Part shown: in pieces, positions 13,576-24,965 of the stretch
Layout of the letters: every line of letters begins with the position of its first letter
Numbering within the stretch: position 1 is the stretch's first letter
Origin: Conus ventricosus
Lineage: Eukaryota; Mollusca; Gastropoda; Neogastropoda; Conidae
DNA: 64,000 bases
Reading direction: 5' to 3'
Assembly: GCA_018398815.1 (NCBI GenBank)
Contig: CM031628.1
Location: forward strand, 8,819,725-8,883,724
Position numbers and translations under genes: made by a program
Notes under the pieces: model-generated
What the model was told of the DNA's origin: nothing
Databases searched by the model: none
The model's input: the letters and a program-made list of their open reading frames with translations, nothing else

Positions 13576-14535
13576 GAAATTCAGTACTGGATGCTGCAAT
13601 TTTTTTTTTTTATGCAACAAAACTCATCAAAAGCTTTTTGATTATTAACTATTTGAGGGCATACAATTTGGCCCTTCTGTGGGTTTTTTCTGTGGTTTTT
13701 TCTGTGTTTTTTTTTTTTTACATTCTTTCCTATTCTATCTTCCCTTTCCCTTCATAAATGCACTAGTTTACTGAATTTCATGGAGGCTGATATGCGTACA
13801 TTTTTTGGTGTAAGTGTTGTATGCATTGCACATGCCATGTACTCCATTTTACCTGTGGTGCATTTTAAACTTGCATTGCTTCATGTGTGGATTGACATAG
13901 AAGAACTTGTCAGTGTAGTGACAGGTCATCAATTTTTTTTTTTTTTTTTTTTTTGGGGGGGGGGGGGGGGGGGCATTAGCCAAAGGATGAAAAAAGAACA
14001 GATTAAAATGTTGATTAAATCTGTGAAATAGACTGCATGTTAGATACATAGGCAGAGGTTATATTAATATATATGTATATTATGTTTCTGTGGTGTCCTT
14101 GCTTCCTGAATTCTGAAATATTTAAGTCATAAATTGTATGACTTTGACACAGGGTCATGAGGACACATGGTCACGACAGGAAGAAAACTAAATCCAGGAG
14201 TGTATGTAACAATTATGATAATATGTAATTGGAGAAAAAGGTTATTCTTCTTTCAACCACTTTCTGGTTTCAGAAGTTATTATCAGTGTTGTTATTTCTG
14301 TGCAAATGCCACGTGTATCAAGATTGGTTTCCCTTCGCTCCGTGTATTACACCTTGGCCAAAGAGTCTGGGATGTGAAACTGAGTGAGGAATTGAGTAGT
14401 AGTAGTTGTCAGAATGCCAGTTCTCAGAAATGATGTCACAGTGAAGTACCGTTGAACTTCTGTCGCCGTTGTCAGAATGCCAGTTCTCAGAAATGACATG
14501 ATGAAGTAATGTTAGACAGTCTTCGCATGCCATGA
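13576..14535. other. Spacer with a T22-G19 compound tract and a 60-bp duplicate
   Basis: A run of about 22 T (13933-13954) passes directly into about 19 G (13955-13973). Two copies of a stretch of about 60 bp with CAGAATGCCAGTTCTCAGAA occur at about 14410-14500. No gene is recognised. Confidence 0.55.
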
Positions 14536-14661
14536 CTTATATAGCCCTATGACCCTGTCCAGCATATAGCCCTATGACCCTGTCCAGCATATAGCCCTAT
14601 GACCCTGTCCAGCATATAGCCCTATGACCCTGTCCAGCATATAGCCCTATGACCCTGTCCA
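14536..14661. repeat. 25-bp tandem repeat, five copies
   Basis: Five essentially identical units carrying ATATAGCCCTATGACCCTGT then CCAGC. Identity between copies suggests recent expansion. Confidence 0.95.
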
Positions 14662-14696
14662 GCCTGCCCAGGTGACGGGCTGTTGCGCGGCCTTCT

Positions 14697-14745
14697 CGGC
14701 TTAGCCAGTGTGGCCTTAGCCAGTGTGGCCTTAGCCAGTGTGGGC
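14697..14745. repeat. 15-bp tandem repeat, three to four copies
   Basis: Repeated CTTAGCCAGTGTGGC units; the last copy has a changed end (GTGGGC). Confidence 0.9.
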
Positions 14746-15168
14746 TTATCTGCATGAAAGGAGGTGGAGACAACTCTTCACTTCAACTCCTAATATCTCA
14801 AAGCAAAGTAATTCACTTGGTCATTGCCAAGTAGTCACATAGCAAGTACTGCAGCTTTCATGTAACTTGACGTGATTTCTGACTTTCACTGCGTTGACAA
14901 CGACCACATCAAAAAAGAAGTCTTATTTTTATATTAACAGACTAGGGTACTTCATTGCCATCCTGATGTTTTAAAACAATCAACAAGCATTCTACGTAGA
15001 TGTAACAAACGGAAATGTCTAGCATCACATTAAAACTCGGTTTGTAACGTTAAGAGTAAAGCGGTTTTACAAATTCGAACACAGTTTTCCTTCTTATACA
15101 TGTCCATAAGTTATTTAATGTGAACAGTTTTCTTGATTTTGGTCCAGTGACTTCAAAACTTAAACAGT

Positions 15169-15204
<36 letters not shown>

Positions 15205-15939
15205 GTATCGAATTTGAAACCAGTTGCTTGAATGATTTTGGAGTCATAAATAGTTACAGTACTTAAGATCTGTCTGATCATCTCGGGCATATGGTTAAAT
15301 ATAAAAGAAAACTTCCCAAAGGTTAAAATCAAACTGTACAGTAACTGATGCCTCAAAGATTGTCTTTAATTTGAATGGCACAAATTTATGAATCTGAATC
15401 ATAGTAACTAAAGCGTTTGAAATATGAATAGGAGAAAATGATCAGATAGAGTAAGCATCACATTTCACCAGATGCAAGGTCAGTTATATCAGCTATCTGT
15501 AGGCGTTAAATCATGATCACATAAGATGGAATATAAGGCAGTACATGTGCAGCAGCCCAGAACAAGTGGAAAAGCATGAAGCCTTTTGAACTCTTTTTTT
15601 TCTTTTTGAAGAGAAAAATCTTACACTCTTACCCTTTTTTCTTTCTTTCATTTTTTGTTAACTTCTCCCTCATTTTAGCGTAGGAGAACACAAACATCTC
15701 ATTAAAACCAACAGCAAAGCGAAAGGCTTGGGGGAAAAAAAAGAAGGCATGAGTTTATATTGAATGTCTATCTGCACACTAACCCCACCTTTGGCTCCTA
15801 CACACACTGGGCCTACACACCCACATGTACCATCAACAGAAGACAGTGTGAAGCTTGTGAGAATTGAAGGTCAGGAAACCCATGTTGCTGAAAAACTTTG
15901 TTTCAGAGTTAATTGTTCTGTGTTCCCTGATGAGATCAG
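14746..15939. other. AT-rich spacer with poly-T
   Basis: A poly-T of about 31 bases at 15171-15202 could mark an old minus-strand poly-A tail, but no retrotransposon body is recognised next to it. No exon is supported. Confidence 0.45.
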
Positions 15940-16988
15940 GTGTGTGTATTGTGGTGTGTTCTCTGACGTCAGGTGTGTGTGTTCTATGGGTGCGTTTCCT
16001 GATGACGTCAGGTGTGTGTGTTTTGGGTGTGTTTCCTGATGACGTCAGGTGTGTGTGTTCTATGGGTGTGTTTCCTGATGACGTCAGGTGTGTGTGTTCT
16101 ATGGGTGTGTTTCTGATGACGTCAGGTGTGTGTGTTCTATGGGTGTGTTTCCTGATGACGTCAGGTTGTGTGTACTGTGGTGTGTTCCCTGATGACGTCA
16201 GGTGTGTGTGTTCTATGGGTGTGTTTCCTGATGACGTCAGGTGTGTGTGTTCTATGGGTGTGTTTCCTGATGACGTCAGGTGTGTGTACTGTGGTGTGTT
16301 CCTGATGACGTCAGGTGTGTGTACTGTGGTGTGTTTCCTGATGACGTCAGGTGTGTGTGTTCTATGGGTGTGTTCCCTGATGAGGGTCAGGGTGTTTTGG
16401 TACTGTGGTGTGTTCCCTGATGACGTTCAGGTGTGTGTGTTCTATGGGTGTGTTTCCTGATGACGTCAGGTGTGTGTGTTCTATGGGTGTGTTTCCTGAT
16501 GACGTCAGGTTGTGTGTACTGTGGTGTGTTCCCTGGTAACACCAGGTGTGTGTACTGTGGTGTGTTCCCTGGTAACACCAGGTGTGTACTGTGGTGTGTT
16601 CCCTGTTTGACGTCAGGTGTGTGTTACTGTGGTGTGTTCCCTGGTAACACCAGTTTGTGTGTACTATGGTGTGTTCCCTGATGTCAGGTGTGTGTGTACT
16701 ATAGTGTGTTCCCTGGTAATGCCAGACGTGTACTATAGTGTGTTCCCTGGTAATGCCAGACGTGTACTATAGTGTGTTCCTGGTAATGCCAGAGGTGTGC
16801 ACTGTGGTGTGTTCCCTGGTAACGCCAGACGTGTTCTACTATGGTGTGTTTTCTGGTAACACCAGACCTGTGCACTATGGTGTGTTCCTTGGTAACACCA
16901 GACCTGTGCACTATGGTGTGTTCCTTGGTAACACCAGACCTGTGCACTATGGTGTGTTTTCTGGTAACGCCAGACCTGTACACTGTGG
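15940..16988. repeat. Tandem array of about 35-39 bp with a palindromic core, two subfamilies
   Basis: About 27 units. The first part (15940-16510) has the core CCTGATGACGTCAGG followed by TGTGTGTGTTCTATGGGTG or TGTGTGTACTGTGGTGTG. About 14 copies contain the exact 8-mer TGACGTCA, the consensus cAMP response element. The later part (about 16525-16985) has the core CCTGGTAACACCAGG or GGTAATGCCAG, followed by a TGTGTACTATGGTGTGTTCC-like tail. The array stops within about 10 bases of the acceptor of the transmembrane exon, so it lies in the intron (or other upstream sequence) just before that exon. Regulatory activity is not shown by sequence alone. Confidence 0.95.
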
Positions 16989-16996
16989 TGTTGCAG

Positions 16997-17092
16997 AGTT
17001 CCAGCTGCCCATCTCCGTGGTGATTATAGGTCTGGTGCTGCTGCTCTTCTTCGCCATTCTCTGCGCCATCCTGGTCATTCTGCAGTGCAGAG
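16997..17092 (+). CDS. Internal exon: transmembrane segment of a single-pass membrane protein
   Basis: A 96-bp exon bounded by TTGCAG at 16991-16996 and a donor GTAGGA from 17093. Entry and exit are both phase 1, so the length is a multiple of three. The reading starts FQLPISVVIIGLVLLLFFAI and continues to LVILQC, about 25 uninterrupted hydrophobic residues followed by R-G, a typical type I transmembrane helix. The next exon begins with a run of basic residues, the usual stop-transfer signal, so the C-terminus should be cytoplasmic. The helix has several internal L and F and one C. No upstream coding exon could be identified in this window; the preceding 1 kb is the palindromic array. The downstream intron (17093-26553) opens with a 6-kb repeat array. 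The protein family is not recognised. Confidence rests on hydrophobicity, splice sites and phase match to two further exons. Confidence 0.78.
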
Positions 17093-17095
17093 GTA

Positions 17096-20000
17096 GGACA
17101 CAGCCTGAGCCATCGCCCTCTCAGTCTGTCTCTGTCTAGCCTGACCCATCGCCCTGTCTGTCGGTCTGTCTCTGTCTAGCCTGACCCCATTCGCCCTGTC
17201 TGTCGGTCTGTCTCTGTCTAGCCTGACCCCATCGCCCTCTCTGTCTGTCGGTCTGTCCCTATGTAGCCTGACCCCATCCCCTCTCTCTCTGTCTCTGTCT
17301 AGCCTGACCCCATCGCCCTCTCTGTCTGTCTTGTCTAGCCTGACCCCATCGCCCTCTCTCTCTGTCTCTGTCTAGCCTGACCCCATTCCCCTCTCTGTCT
17401 AGCCTGACCCCATCCCCCTCTCTGTTTCTCTGTCTAGCCTGACCCCATCACCCCTCTGTCTGTCCGTCTCTCTCTGTCTAGCCTGACCCCATCCCCCCCT
17501 CTGTCTCTCTGTCTAGCCTGACCCCATCACCCCTCTGTCTGTCTGTCTCTCTGTCTAGCCTGACCCCATACCCCCTCTGTCTGTCTCTGTCTAGCCTGAC
17601 CCCATCACCCCTCTGTCTGTCTGTCTCTGTCTAGCCTGACCCCATCCCCCCTCTGTCTGTCTGTCTCTGTCCTGCCTGACCCCATCCCCCTCTGTCTGTC
17701 TGTGTCTAGCCTGACCCCATCCCCCTGTCTGTCTCTGTCTACCCTGACCCCATCCCCCTCTCTGTCTGTCTGTCTATCTCTGTCTGTCTGTCTCTGTCTA
17801 GCTGACCCCATCCCCCTCTCTGTCTGTCTGTCTGTGTCTAGCCTGACCCCATCGCCCTGTCTGTCTATCTGTGTCTAGCCTGACCCCATCCCCCTCTCTG
17901 TCTGTCTGTCTCTCTCTCTCTCTGTCTAGCCTGACCCCATCCCCCTCTCTGTCTGTCTTGTCTAGCCTGACCCCATCGCCCTCTCTGTCTGTCTCTGTCT
18001 AGCCTGACCCATCGCCCTCGCTGTCTGTCTGTCTGTCTGTGTCTAGCCTGACCCCATCGCCCTGTCTGTGTCTAGCCTGACCCCATCCCCCTCTCTGTCT
18101 GTCTGTCTCTGTCTAGCTGACCCCATCGCCTTCTCTGTCTGTCTGTCTCTGTCTAGCCTGACCCCATCGCCCACTCTGTCTGTCTCTCTTTGTCTAGCCT
18201 GACTTCATCCCCCTCTGTCTTTCTGTCTGTCTCTCTCTGTCTAGCCTGACCCCATCCCCCTCTCTGTCTGTCTGTCTCTGTCTAGCCTGACCCCATCGCC
18301 CTCTCTGTCTGTCTCTCTCTCTGTGTTTAGCCTGACCCCATTCCCTCTCTGTCTGTCAGTCTCTCTCTGTCTAGCCTGACCCCATCCCCTCTCTGTCCGT
18401 CTCTCTCTGTCTAGCTGACCCATCCCCTCTCTGTCTGTCTCTGTCTAGCCTAACCTTATCCCCTCTCTGTCTGTCTCTGTCTAGCCTGACCCTATCCCCC
18501 TCTCTGTCTGTCTCTCTCTAGCCTAACCTTATCCCCCTCTCTGTCTCTGTCTAGCCTGACCCCATCCCCCTCTCTGTCTGTCTGTCTCTGTCTAGCCTGA
18601 CCCATCCCCTCTCTGTCTGTCTCTGTCTAGCCTAACCCCATCCCCTCTGTGTCTGTCTGTCTTGTCTAGCCTGACCCCATCCCCCTCTCTCTGTCTGTCT
18701 CTGTCTAGCCTAACCTTATCCCCTCTCTGTCTGTCTCTGTCTAGCCTGACCCCATCCCCCTCTCTGTCTGTCTTGTCTAGCCTAACCTTATCCCCCTCTT
18801 GTCCGTCTCTGTGTAGCCTGACCCCATCCCCCTCCCTGTCTGACTGTCTAGCCTGACCCATCCCCCTCTCTGTCTGTCTGTCTCTCTCTGTCTAGCCTGA
18901 CCCCATCCCCCTCTCTGTCTGTCTCTGTGTAGCCTCACCCCATCGCCCTCTCTGTCTGTCTGTCTCTGTCTAGCCTGACCCCATCCCCTCTCTGTCTGTC
19001 TGTCTCTCTCTGTCTAGCCTGACCCATCCCCCTCTCTCTCTGTCTCTGTCTAGCCTGACCCCATCGCCCTCTCTGTCTGTCTGTCTCTGTCTAGCCTGAC
19101 CCCATCGCCCTCTCTGTCTGTGTCTGGCCTGACCCCATCCCCCTCTCTGTCTGTCTGTCTGTCTCTCTCTGTCTAGCCTGACCCCATCCCCCTCTCTGTC
19201 TGTCTCTGTCTAGCCTAACCCCATCCCCCTCTGTCTGTCTGTCTCTGTCTAGCCTGACCCATCCCCCTCTCTGTCTGTCTCTGTCTAGCCTGACCCCATC
19301 CCCCTCTCTGTCTGTCTCTCTCTGTCTAGCCTGACCCCATCCCCCTCTCTGTCTGTCTGCCTCTCTCTGTCTAGCCTGACACCATCCCCCTCTCTGTCTG
19401 TCTGTCTACCCTGACCCCATCCCCCTCTCCGTCTGTCTGCCTGTCTCTCTCTGTCTAGCCTGACCCATCCCCTCTCTGTCTGTCTCTGTCTAGCCTGACC
19501 CCATCCGCATCGCCCTGTCTGTCTGTCTCTCTCTGTCTAGCCTGACCCCATCCCCTCTCTGTCTGTCTCTGTCTAGTCTGACCCCATCCCCGTCTGTCTC
19601 TGTCTAGCCTGACCCCATCCCCCTCTCTGTCTGTCTGTCTGTGTCTAGCCTGACCCTATCCCCCTCTCTGTCTCTGTCTAGCCTGACCCCATTCCCCTTT
19701 CTGTCTGTCTGTCTTCTTCTCTGTCTAGCCTGACCCATCCCCCTCTCTGTCTGTCTCTGTCTAGCTGACCCATCCCCCCCTCTGTCTGTCTCTGTCTAGC
19801 CTGACCCCATCCCCCTCTCTGTCTGTCTGTCTCTGTCTAGCCTGACCCCATCGCCCTCTCTGTCTGTCTCTGTCTAGCCTGACCCATCCCCCTCTCTGTC
19901 TGTCTCTGTCTAGCCTGACCCCATCGCCCTCTCTGTCTGTCTCTGTCTTAGCCTGACCCCATCCCCCTCTCTGTCTGTCTCTGTCTAGCCTGACCCCATC

Positions 20001-23000
20001 GCCCTCTCTGTCTGTCTGTCTAGCCTGACCCATCCCCCTCTCTGTCTGTCTGTCTCTCTCTGTCTAGTCTGACTCCATCCCCCTCTCTGTCTGTCTTGTC
20101 TAGCTGACCCCATCCCACTCTCTGTCTGTCTGTCTCTCTCTGTCTAGTCTGACTCCATCCCTCTCTGTCTGTCTGTCTGTGTCTAGCCTGACCCCATCAC
20201 CCTCTCTGTCTGTCTTGTCTAGCCTGACCCATCACCCTCTCTGTCTGTCTGTCTCTCTCTGTCTAGCCTAACCCCATCCCCCTCTCTGTCTGTCTGTCTC
20301 TCTCACTCTAGCCTGACCCCACCCTTCTCACTCTGTCTGTCTATCTAGCCTGACCCCACCCTTCTCTGTCTGTCTGTCTCTATCTAGCTGACCCCACCGT
20401 TTCTGTCTGTCTCTATCTAGCCTGACCCCACCCTTCTCTGTCTGTCTCTATCTAGCCTGACCCCACCCTTCTCTGTCTGTCTGTCTCTATCTAGCCTGAC
20501 CCCACGCTTCTCACTCTGTCTCTATCTAGCCTGACCCCACGCTTCTCACTCTGTCTCTATCTAGCCTGACCCCACCCTTCTCTGTCTGTCTCTATCTAGC
20601 CTGACCCCACGCTTCTCACTCTGTCTGTCTCTATCTAGCCTGACCCCACCCTTCTCTGTCTGTCTCTATCTAGCCTGACCCCACGCTTCTCACTCTGTCT
20701 GTCTCTATCTAGCCTCACCCCACCCTTCTCACTCTGTCTGTCTCTATCTAGCCTGACCCCACGCTTCTCACTCTGTCTGTCTGTCTCTATCTAGCCTGAC
20801 CCCACCCTTCTCACTCTGTCTGTCTCTATCTAGCCTGACCCCCACCTTCTGTCTGTCTCTATTTAGCCTGACCCCACCCTTCTCTGTCTGTCTCTATCTA
20901 GCCTGACCCACCCTTCTCTGCCTGTCTCTATCTAGCCTGACCCCACGCTTCTCTGTCTGTCTCTATCTAGCCTGACCCCACCCTTCTCACTCTGTCTCTA
21001 TCTAGCCTGACCCCACGCTTCTCACTCTGTCTCTATCTAGCCTGACCCCACGCTTCTCACTCTGTCTATCTAGCCTGACCCCACCCTTCTCTGTCTGTCT
21101 GTCTCTATCTAGCCTGACCCCACCCTTCTCTGTCTGTCTCTATCTAGCCTGACCCCACCCTTCTCTGTCTGTCTGTCTCTATCTAGCCTGACCCCACGCT
21201 TCTCACTCTGTCTCTATCTAGCCTGACCCCACGCTTCTCACTCTGTCTATCTAGCCTGACCCCACGCTTCTCTGTCTGTCTCTATCTAGCCTGACCCCAC
21301 CCTTCTCACTCTGTCTGTCTCTATCTAGCCTGACCCCATGCTTCTCACTCTGTCTCTATCTAGCCTGACCCCACCCTTCTCTGTCTGTCTGTCTCTATCT
21401 AGCCTGACCCCACGCTTCTCACTCTGTCTCTATCTAGCCTGACCCCACGCTTCTCACTCTGTCTCTATCTAGCCTGACCCCACGCTTCTCACTCTGTCTA
21501 TCTAGCCTGACCCCACGCTTCTCTGTCTGTCTCTATCTAGCCTGACCCCACCCTTCTCACTCTGTCTGTCTCTATCTAGCCTGACCCCACGCTTTCCACT
21601 CTGTCTCTATCTAGCCTGACCCCACCCTTCTCTGTCTGTCTGTCTCTATCTAGCCTGACCCACGCTTCTCACTCTGTCTCTATCTAGCCTGACCCCACGC
21701 TTCTCACTCTGTCTCTATCTAGCCTGACCCCACGCTTCTCACTCTGTCTATCTAGCCTGACCCCACCCTTCTCTGTCTGTCTGTCTCTATCTAGCCTGAC
21801 CCCACGCTTCTCACTCTGTCTATCTAGCCTGACCCCACCCTTCTCACTCTGTCTCTATCTAGCCTGACCCCACCCTTCTCACTCTGTCTCTATCTAGCCT
21901 GACCCCACGCTTCTCTGTCTGTCTCTATCTAGCCTGACCCCACCCTTCTCTGTCTGTCTCTATCTAGCCTGACCCCACGCTTCTCACTCTGTCTCTATCT
22001 AGCCTGACCCCACGCTTCTCTGTCTGTCTCTATCTAGCCTGACCCCACCCTTCTCTGTCTGTCTCTATCTAGCCTGACCCCACCCTTCTCTGTCTGTCTG
22101 TCTCTATCTAGCCTGACCCCACCCTTCTCTGTCTGTCTCTATCTAGCCTGACCCCACCCTTCTCACTCTGTCTCTATCTAGCCTCACCCCACCCTTCTCT
22201 GTCTGTCTCTATCTAGCCTCACCCCACCTTTCTCTGTCTGTCTCTATCTAGCCTCACCCCACCCTTCTCACTCTGTCTGTCTCTATCTAGCCTGACCCCA
22301 CGATTCTCTGTCTGTCTGTCTCTATCTAGCCTGACCCCACCCTTCTCTGTCTCTATCTAGCTGACCCCACGCTTCTCTCTCTGTCTGTCTCTATCTAGCC
22401 TGACCCCACCCTTCTCACTCTGTCTGTCTCTATCTAGCCTGACCCCACGCTTCTCTGTATGTCTGTCTCTATCTAGCCTGACCCCGCCCTTCTCTGTCTG
22501 TCTCTATCTAGCCTGACCCCACACTTCTCACTCTGTCTCTATCTAGCCTGACCCCACCCTCCCCACCCTTCTCACTCTGTCCGTCTCTATCTAGCCTGAC
22601 CCACCCTTCTCTGTCTGTCTGTCTCTATCTAGCCTGACCCCACCCTTCTCTGTCTGTCTGTCTCTATCTAGCCTGACCCCACGCTTCTCACTCTATCTAG
22701 CCTGACCCCACCCTTCTCACTCTGTCTGTCTCTATCTAGCCTGACCCACCCTTCTCTGTCTGTCTGTCTCTATCTAGCCTGACCCCACCCTTCTCGCTCT
22801 GTCTGTCTCTATCTAGCCTGACCCCACCCTTCTCACTCTGTCTCTATCTAGCCTGACCCCACGCTTCTCACTCTGTCTCTATCTAGCTGACCCCACCCTT
22901 CTCTGTCTGTCTGTCTCTATCTAGCCTGACCCCACCCTTCTCTGTCTGTCTGTCTCTATCTAGCCTGACCCCACGCTTCTCACTCTGTCTATCTAGCCTG

Positions 23001-23060
23001 ACCCCACCCTTCTCTGTCTGTCTGTCTCTATCTAGCCTGACCCCACCCCTCTCACTCTTT
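17096..23060. repeat. 6-kb pyrimidine-rich tandem array (35-40 bp units) at the start of the intron
   Basis: Roughly 150 units by length and period. Type 1 (to about 20310) reads TAGCCTGACCCCATCCCCCT then CTCTGTCTGTCTCTGTC. Type 2 (from about 20310) reads TAGCCTGACCCCACCCTTCT or the CACGCTTCTC variant, then a CACTCTGTCTCTATC stretch. Each unit carries a CTGAC pentamer, a pyrimidine tract of about 20-28 bases and a TAG, the order seen at real 3' splice sites. The array begins within a few bases of the exon donor at 17093. In 21060-21800 a higher-order period of about 250 bp is visible. The minus-strand readings rich in Asp, Arg and Gly are artefacts. Confidence 0.95.
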
Positions 23061-23163
23061 CTCTCTGTCTGTCTGTCTCTCGCTCTCTCTCTCTTTACTA
23101 ATCTCTTTCTCTGTCTTTACCCTCCCTCCATCTTTCTTTACCCCCTCCCCTTCTGTCTGTCTC

Positions 23164-23205
<42 letters not shown>

Positions 23206-23235
23206 GACTCCCCCCCCCCCCCCCCTCCTCTCCTA
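23061..23235. repeat. CT microsatellite and C run
   Basis: A polypyrimidine tail of the preceding array: CT dinucleotides at about 23160-23203, then a C run of about 15 ending near 23225. Confidence 0.9.
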
Positions 23236-23261
23236 AAAACATTAGGATGATTAAGTTGATT

Positions 23262-23600
23262 ATTTGGAGTTCAGCATGACAGGGCTGCACTCTGTGTTTT
23301 CTTTCACGATATTATATATCGCCCCAGATATCAACCGGGCTGGAGAGATACAGACACCTGCAGTGTTTTTCAGACCAGTTTGAGCAACAGTCTCAGAGGT
23401 GCATACATATAAGAGGATGAAACTCGTCGACTGTGTGGTCCAGTCTTCCCAGTGGAGCCCATTGCAGTGTCTGCTCTGGTGAGGGGCCGGTGATGGGTAG
23501 AGAAATCCCACTTAACACATGGCTGTGAAGGGAACTGATCCCATGACCTCCCAGCTTGGAGTCTGCAGCACTAACCACTGCCCCCGTGGCGGCTAGTGTG
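23262..23600 (-). mobile_element. tRNA-derived SINE-like element, minus strand
   Basis: On the minus strand the head (23600 downward) has GGGGGCAGTGGTTAGTGC, an A-box-like segment (complement of about 23568-23585), and GGTCATGGGATCAGTTCC, a B-box-like segment (complement of 23531-23548), spaced as in a tRNA promoter. The body continues to about 23262. A clearly related but corrupted copy in the same orientation is at about 60950-61262, which makes this a dispersed family rather than a lone tRNA relic. Confidence 0.75.
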
Positions 23601-23659
23601 GAGTATGGCACTTTTGTCATCAGAGTCGTGTTTGCACTGGCACACGCTTTAATGATAGC

Positions 23660-24965
23660 TTGGGTGACACCTGAACATGTCCTGGTTTTTGACTTGATCA
23701 GTGCCAGAGTTGGGTGTGTAAACCGGCGGTCTTGGCACAGATTCTAGGCTGGGATATTGTGGGTTTGATTCCCATGAGCTGTTCATGTATGGGATTGGTG
23801 TCTACACCTGGATATTGGGACTGGAGAGGACAGCATCCACCATTTTGACAGAGCAGCTCGAGGTACCATCTTCAGGCTGCCAGCTCCTCTCTCCATCTCA
23901 GACACTCTCATTCTGACCAGTGCCCTTGTGCACACGCTCCCAAACTCCACCCACCCACTCTCTACAGTCCTGCCCCTCCTTCGAAGCCTGCGATGATCCA
24001 GTTGGCCAGTACAGGGTCACGGTACATATAGGACGGCCAGGTCTCTGTGGGCTGGGATTACTTACTAAACCAGTTTTGCTTCACCATGTGTTACCAGTTG
24101 ATGCTTATAACCAGATTGAGATCTACATGGCTGGAACGTGGAAAACGATTTGTGGATTTTTCAGCCAACCAGCTTACCCGGTGAGCCAGGGCTTGATGGA
24201 GTATGGAAACCACTAACACTGGAGTTTCCTAGAATGGATGTCCTGAGTGGCCATAGCTTATGGAGTCCGCTATAAACAGCCCTGGTAGTGTCTGAGTGGC
24301 CTGTTTGATCATCATATACGTGCTTTTAGATTGTCCAATGGGCTTGTAGTAGCCTTGGTGACCTTATACATGCCTGGTTTTTGATTGATTGTCTAGAGTG
24401 GGTAGTGCTTAACTCGGCGGTCTTAGGACAGTGATTTGAATGGCTGGATTGTGGGTTAGTCCTACTGTAGTCTGTTACATGTTAATGGGATTGAGTGTCA
24501 TACTACCTGGTATTGGACTGGAAGGACAGCATCCATGTTTGACAGAGCATGTCGAATGGTCATCGTTCAGCTCCAGTCTCTCAAATCTCAGACACTCTAT
24601 ATAAACCATGGCCTGTGGGCACAGTAGCTCCAAACTCTAACACCACTTTAAGTCCTGCCTCCTTCGAAGCTCGAGGTACCCCAATGTGGCCCATCAAGTC
24701 AGGAGAAGATGTGCGGACCGGGCCAGGTCTCTGTGGGTACTGCTGACTATACCTACTAACCGGATTGATTGGCATTTCTAACCAGTTGATTGCCTTATTA
24801 ACCAATAAGATAACATGGTTGAGGATCGTGGAAGAAAAGTTGTGGGTTTTTCAGCTCAACCTAGCTCAAAACCAGAGTTGAGTTTTATGGTGGTTGACCT
24901 GGGAGACTGGATACCCACACTGAGGTCCTCCCAGTAATAGATGTGTCTGAGAGTGGGGCTCAGGT
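23660..24965. repeat. Diverged tandem duplication, period about 680 bp
   Basis: Copy A is about 23660-24260 and copy B about 24340-24965. Matching landmarks include GGCGGTCTTGGCACAG with GGCGGTCTTAGGACAG, GGACAGCATCCA in both, CTCAGACACTCT in both, and CCTTCGAAGC then GGCCAGGTCTCTGTGGG in both. A B-box-like GGGTTTGATTCCC near 23760 suggests that the unit includes a tRNA-derived SINE segment. No gene is seen. Confidence 0.8.

Noticed and set aside
14536..14661. CRISPR-like regular repeats (also considered for the 28-33-bp and 35-bp arrays)
   Set aside because: Units are directly contiguous with no unique spacers, no cas genes are present, and the context is a eukaryotic genome.
15864..16460. 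Cysteine- and valine-rich plus-strand frame running toward the transmembrane exon
   Set aside because: It is the translation of the TGTGTGTG-containing array and shifts frame with unit length. The acceptor at 16991-16996 is a better exon start.
23520..23600. Intact tRNA gene
   Set aside because: A- and B-box-like segments are present, but the arms do not fold as a full cloverleaf and the sequence continues as a dispersed SINE-like body.
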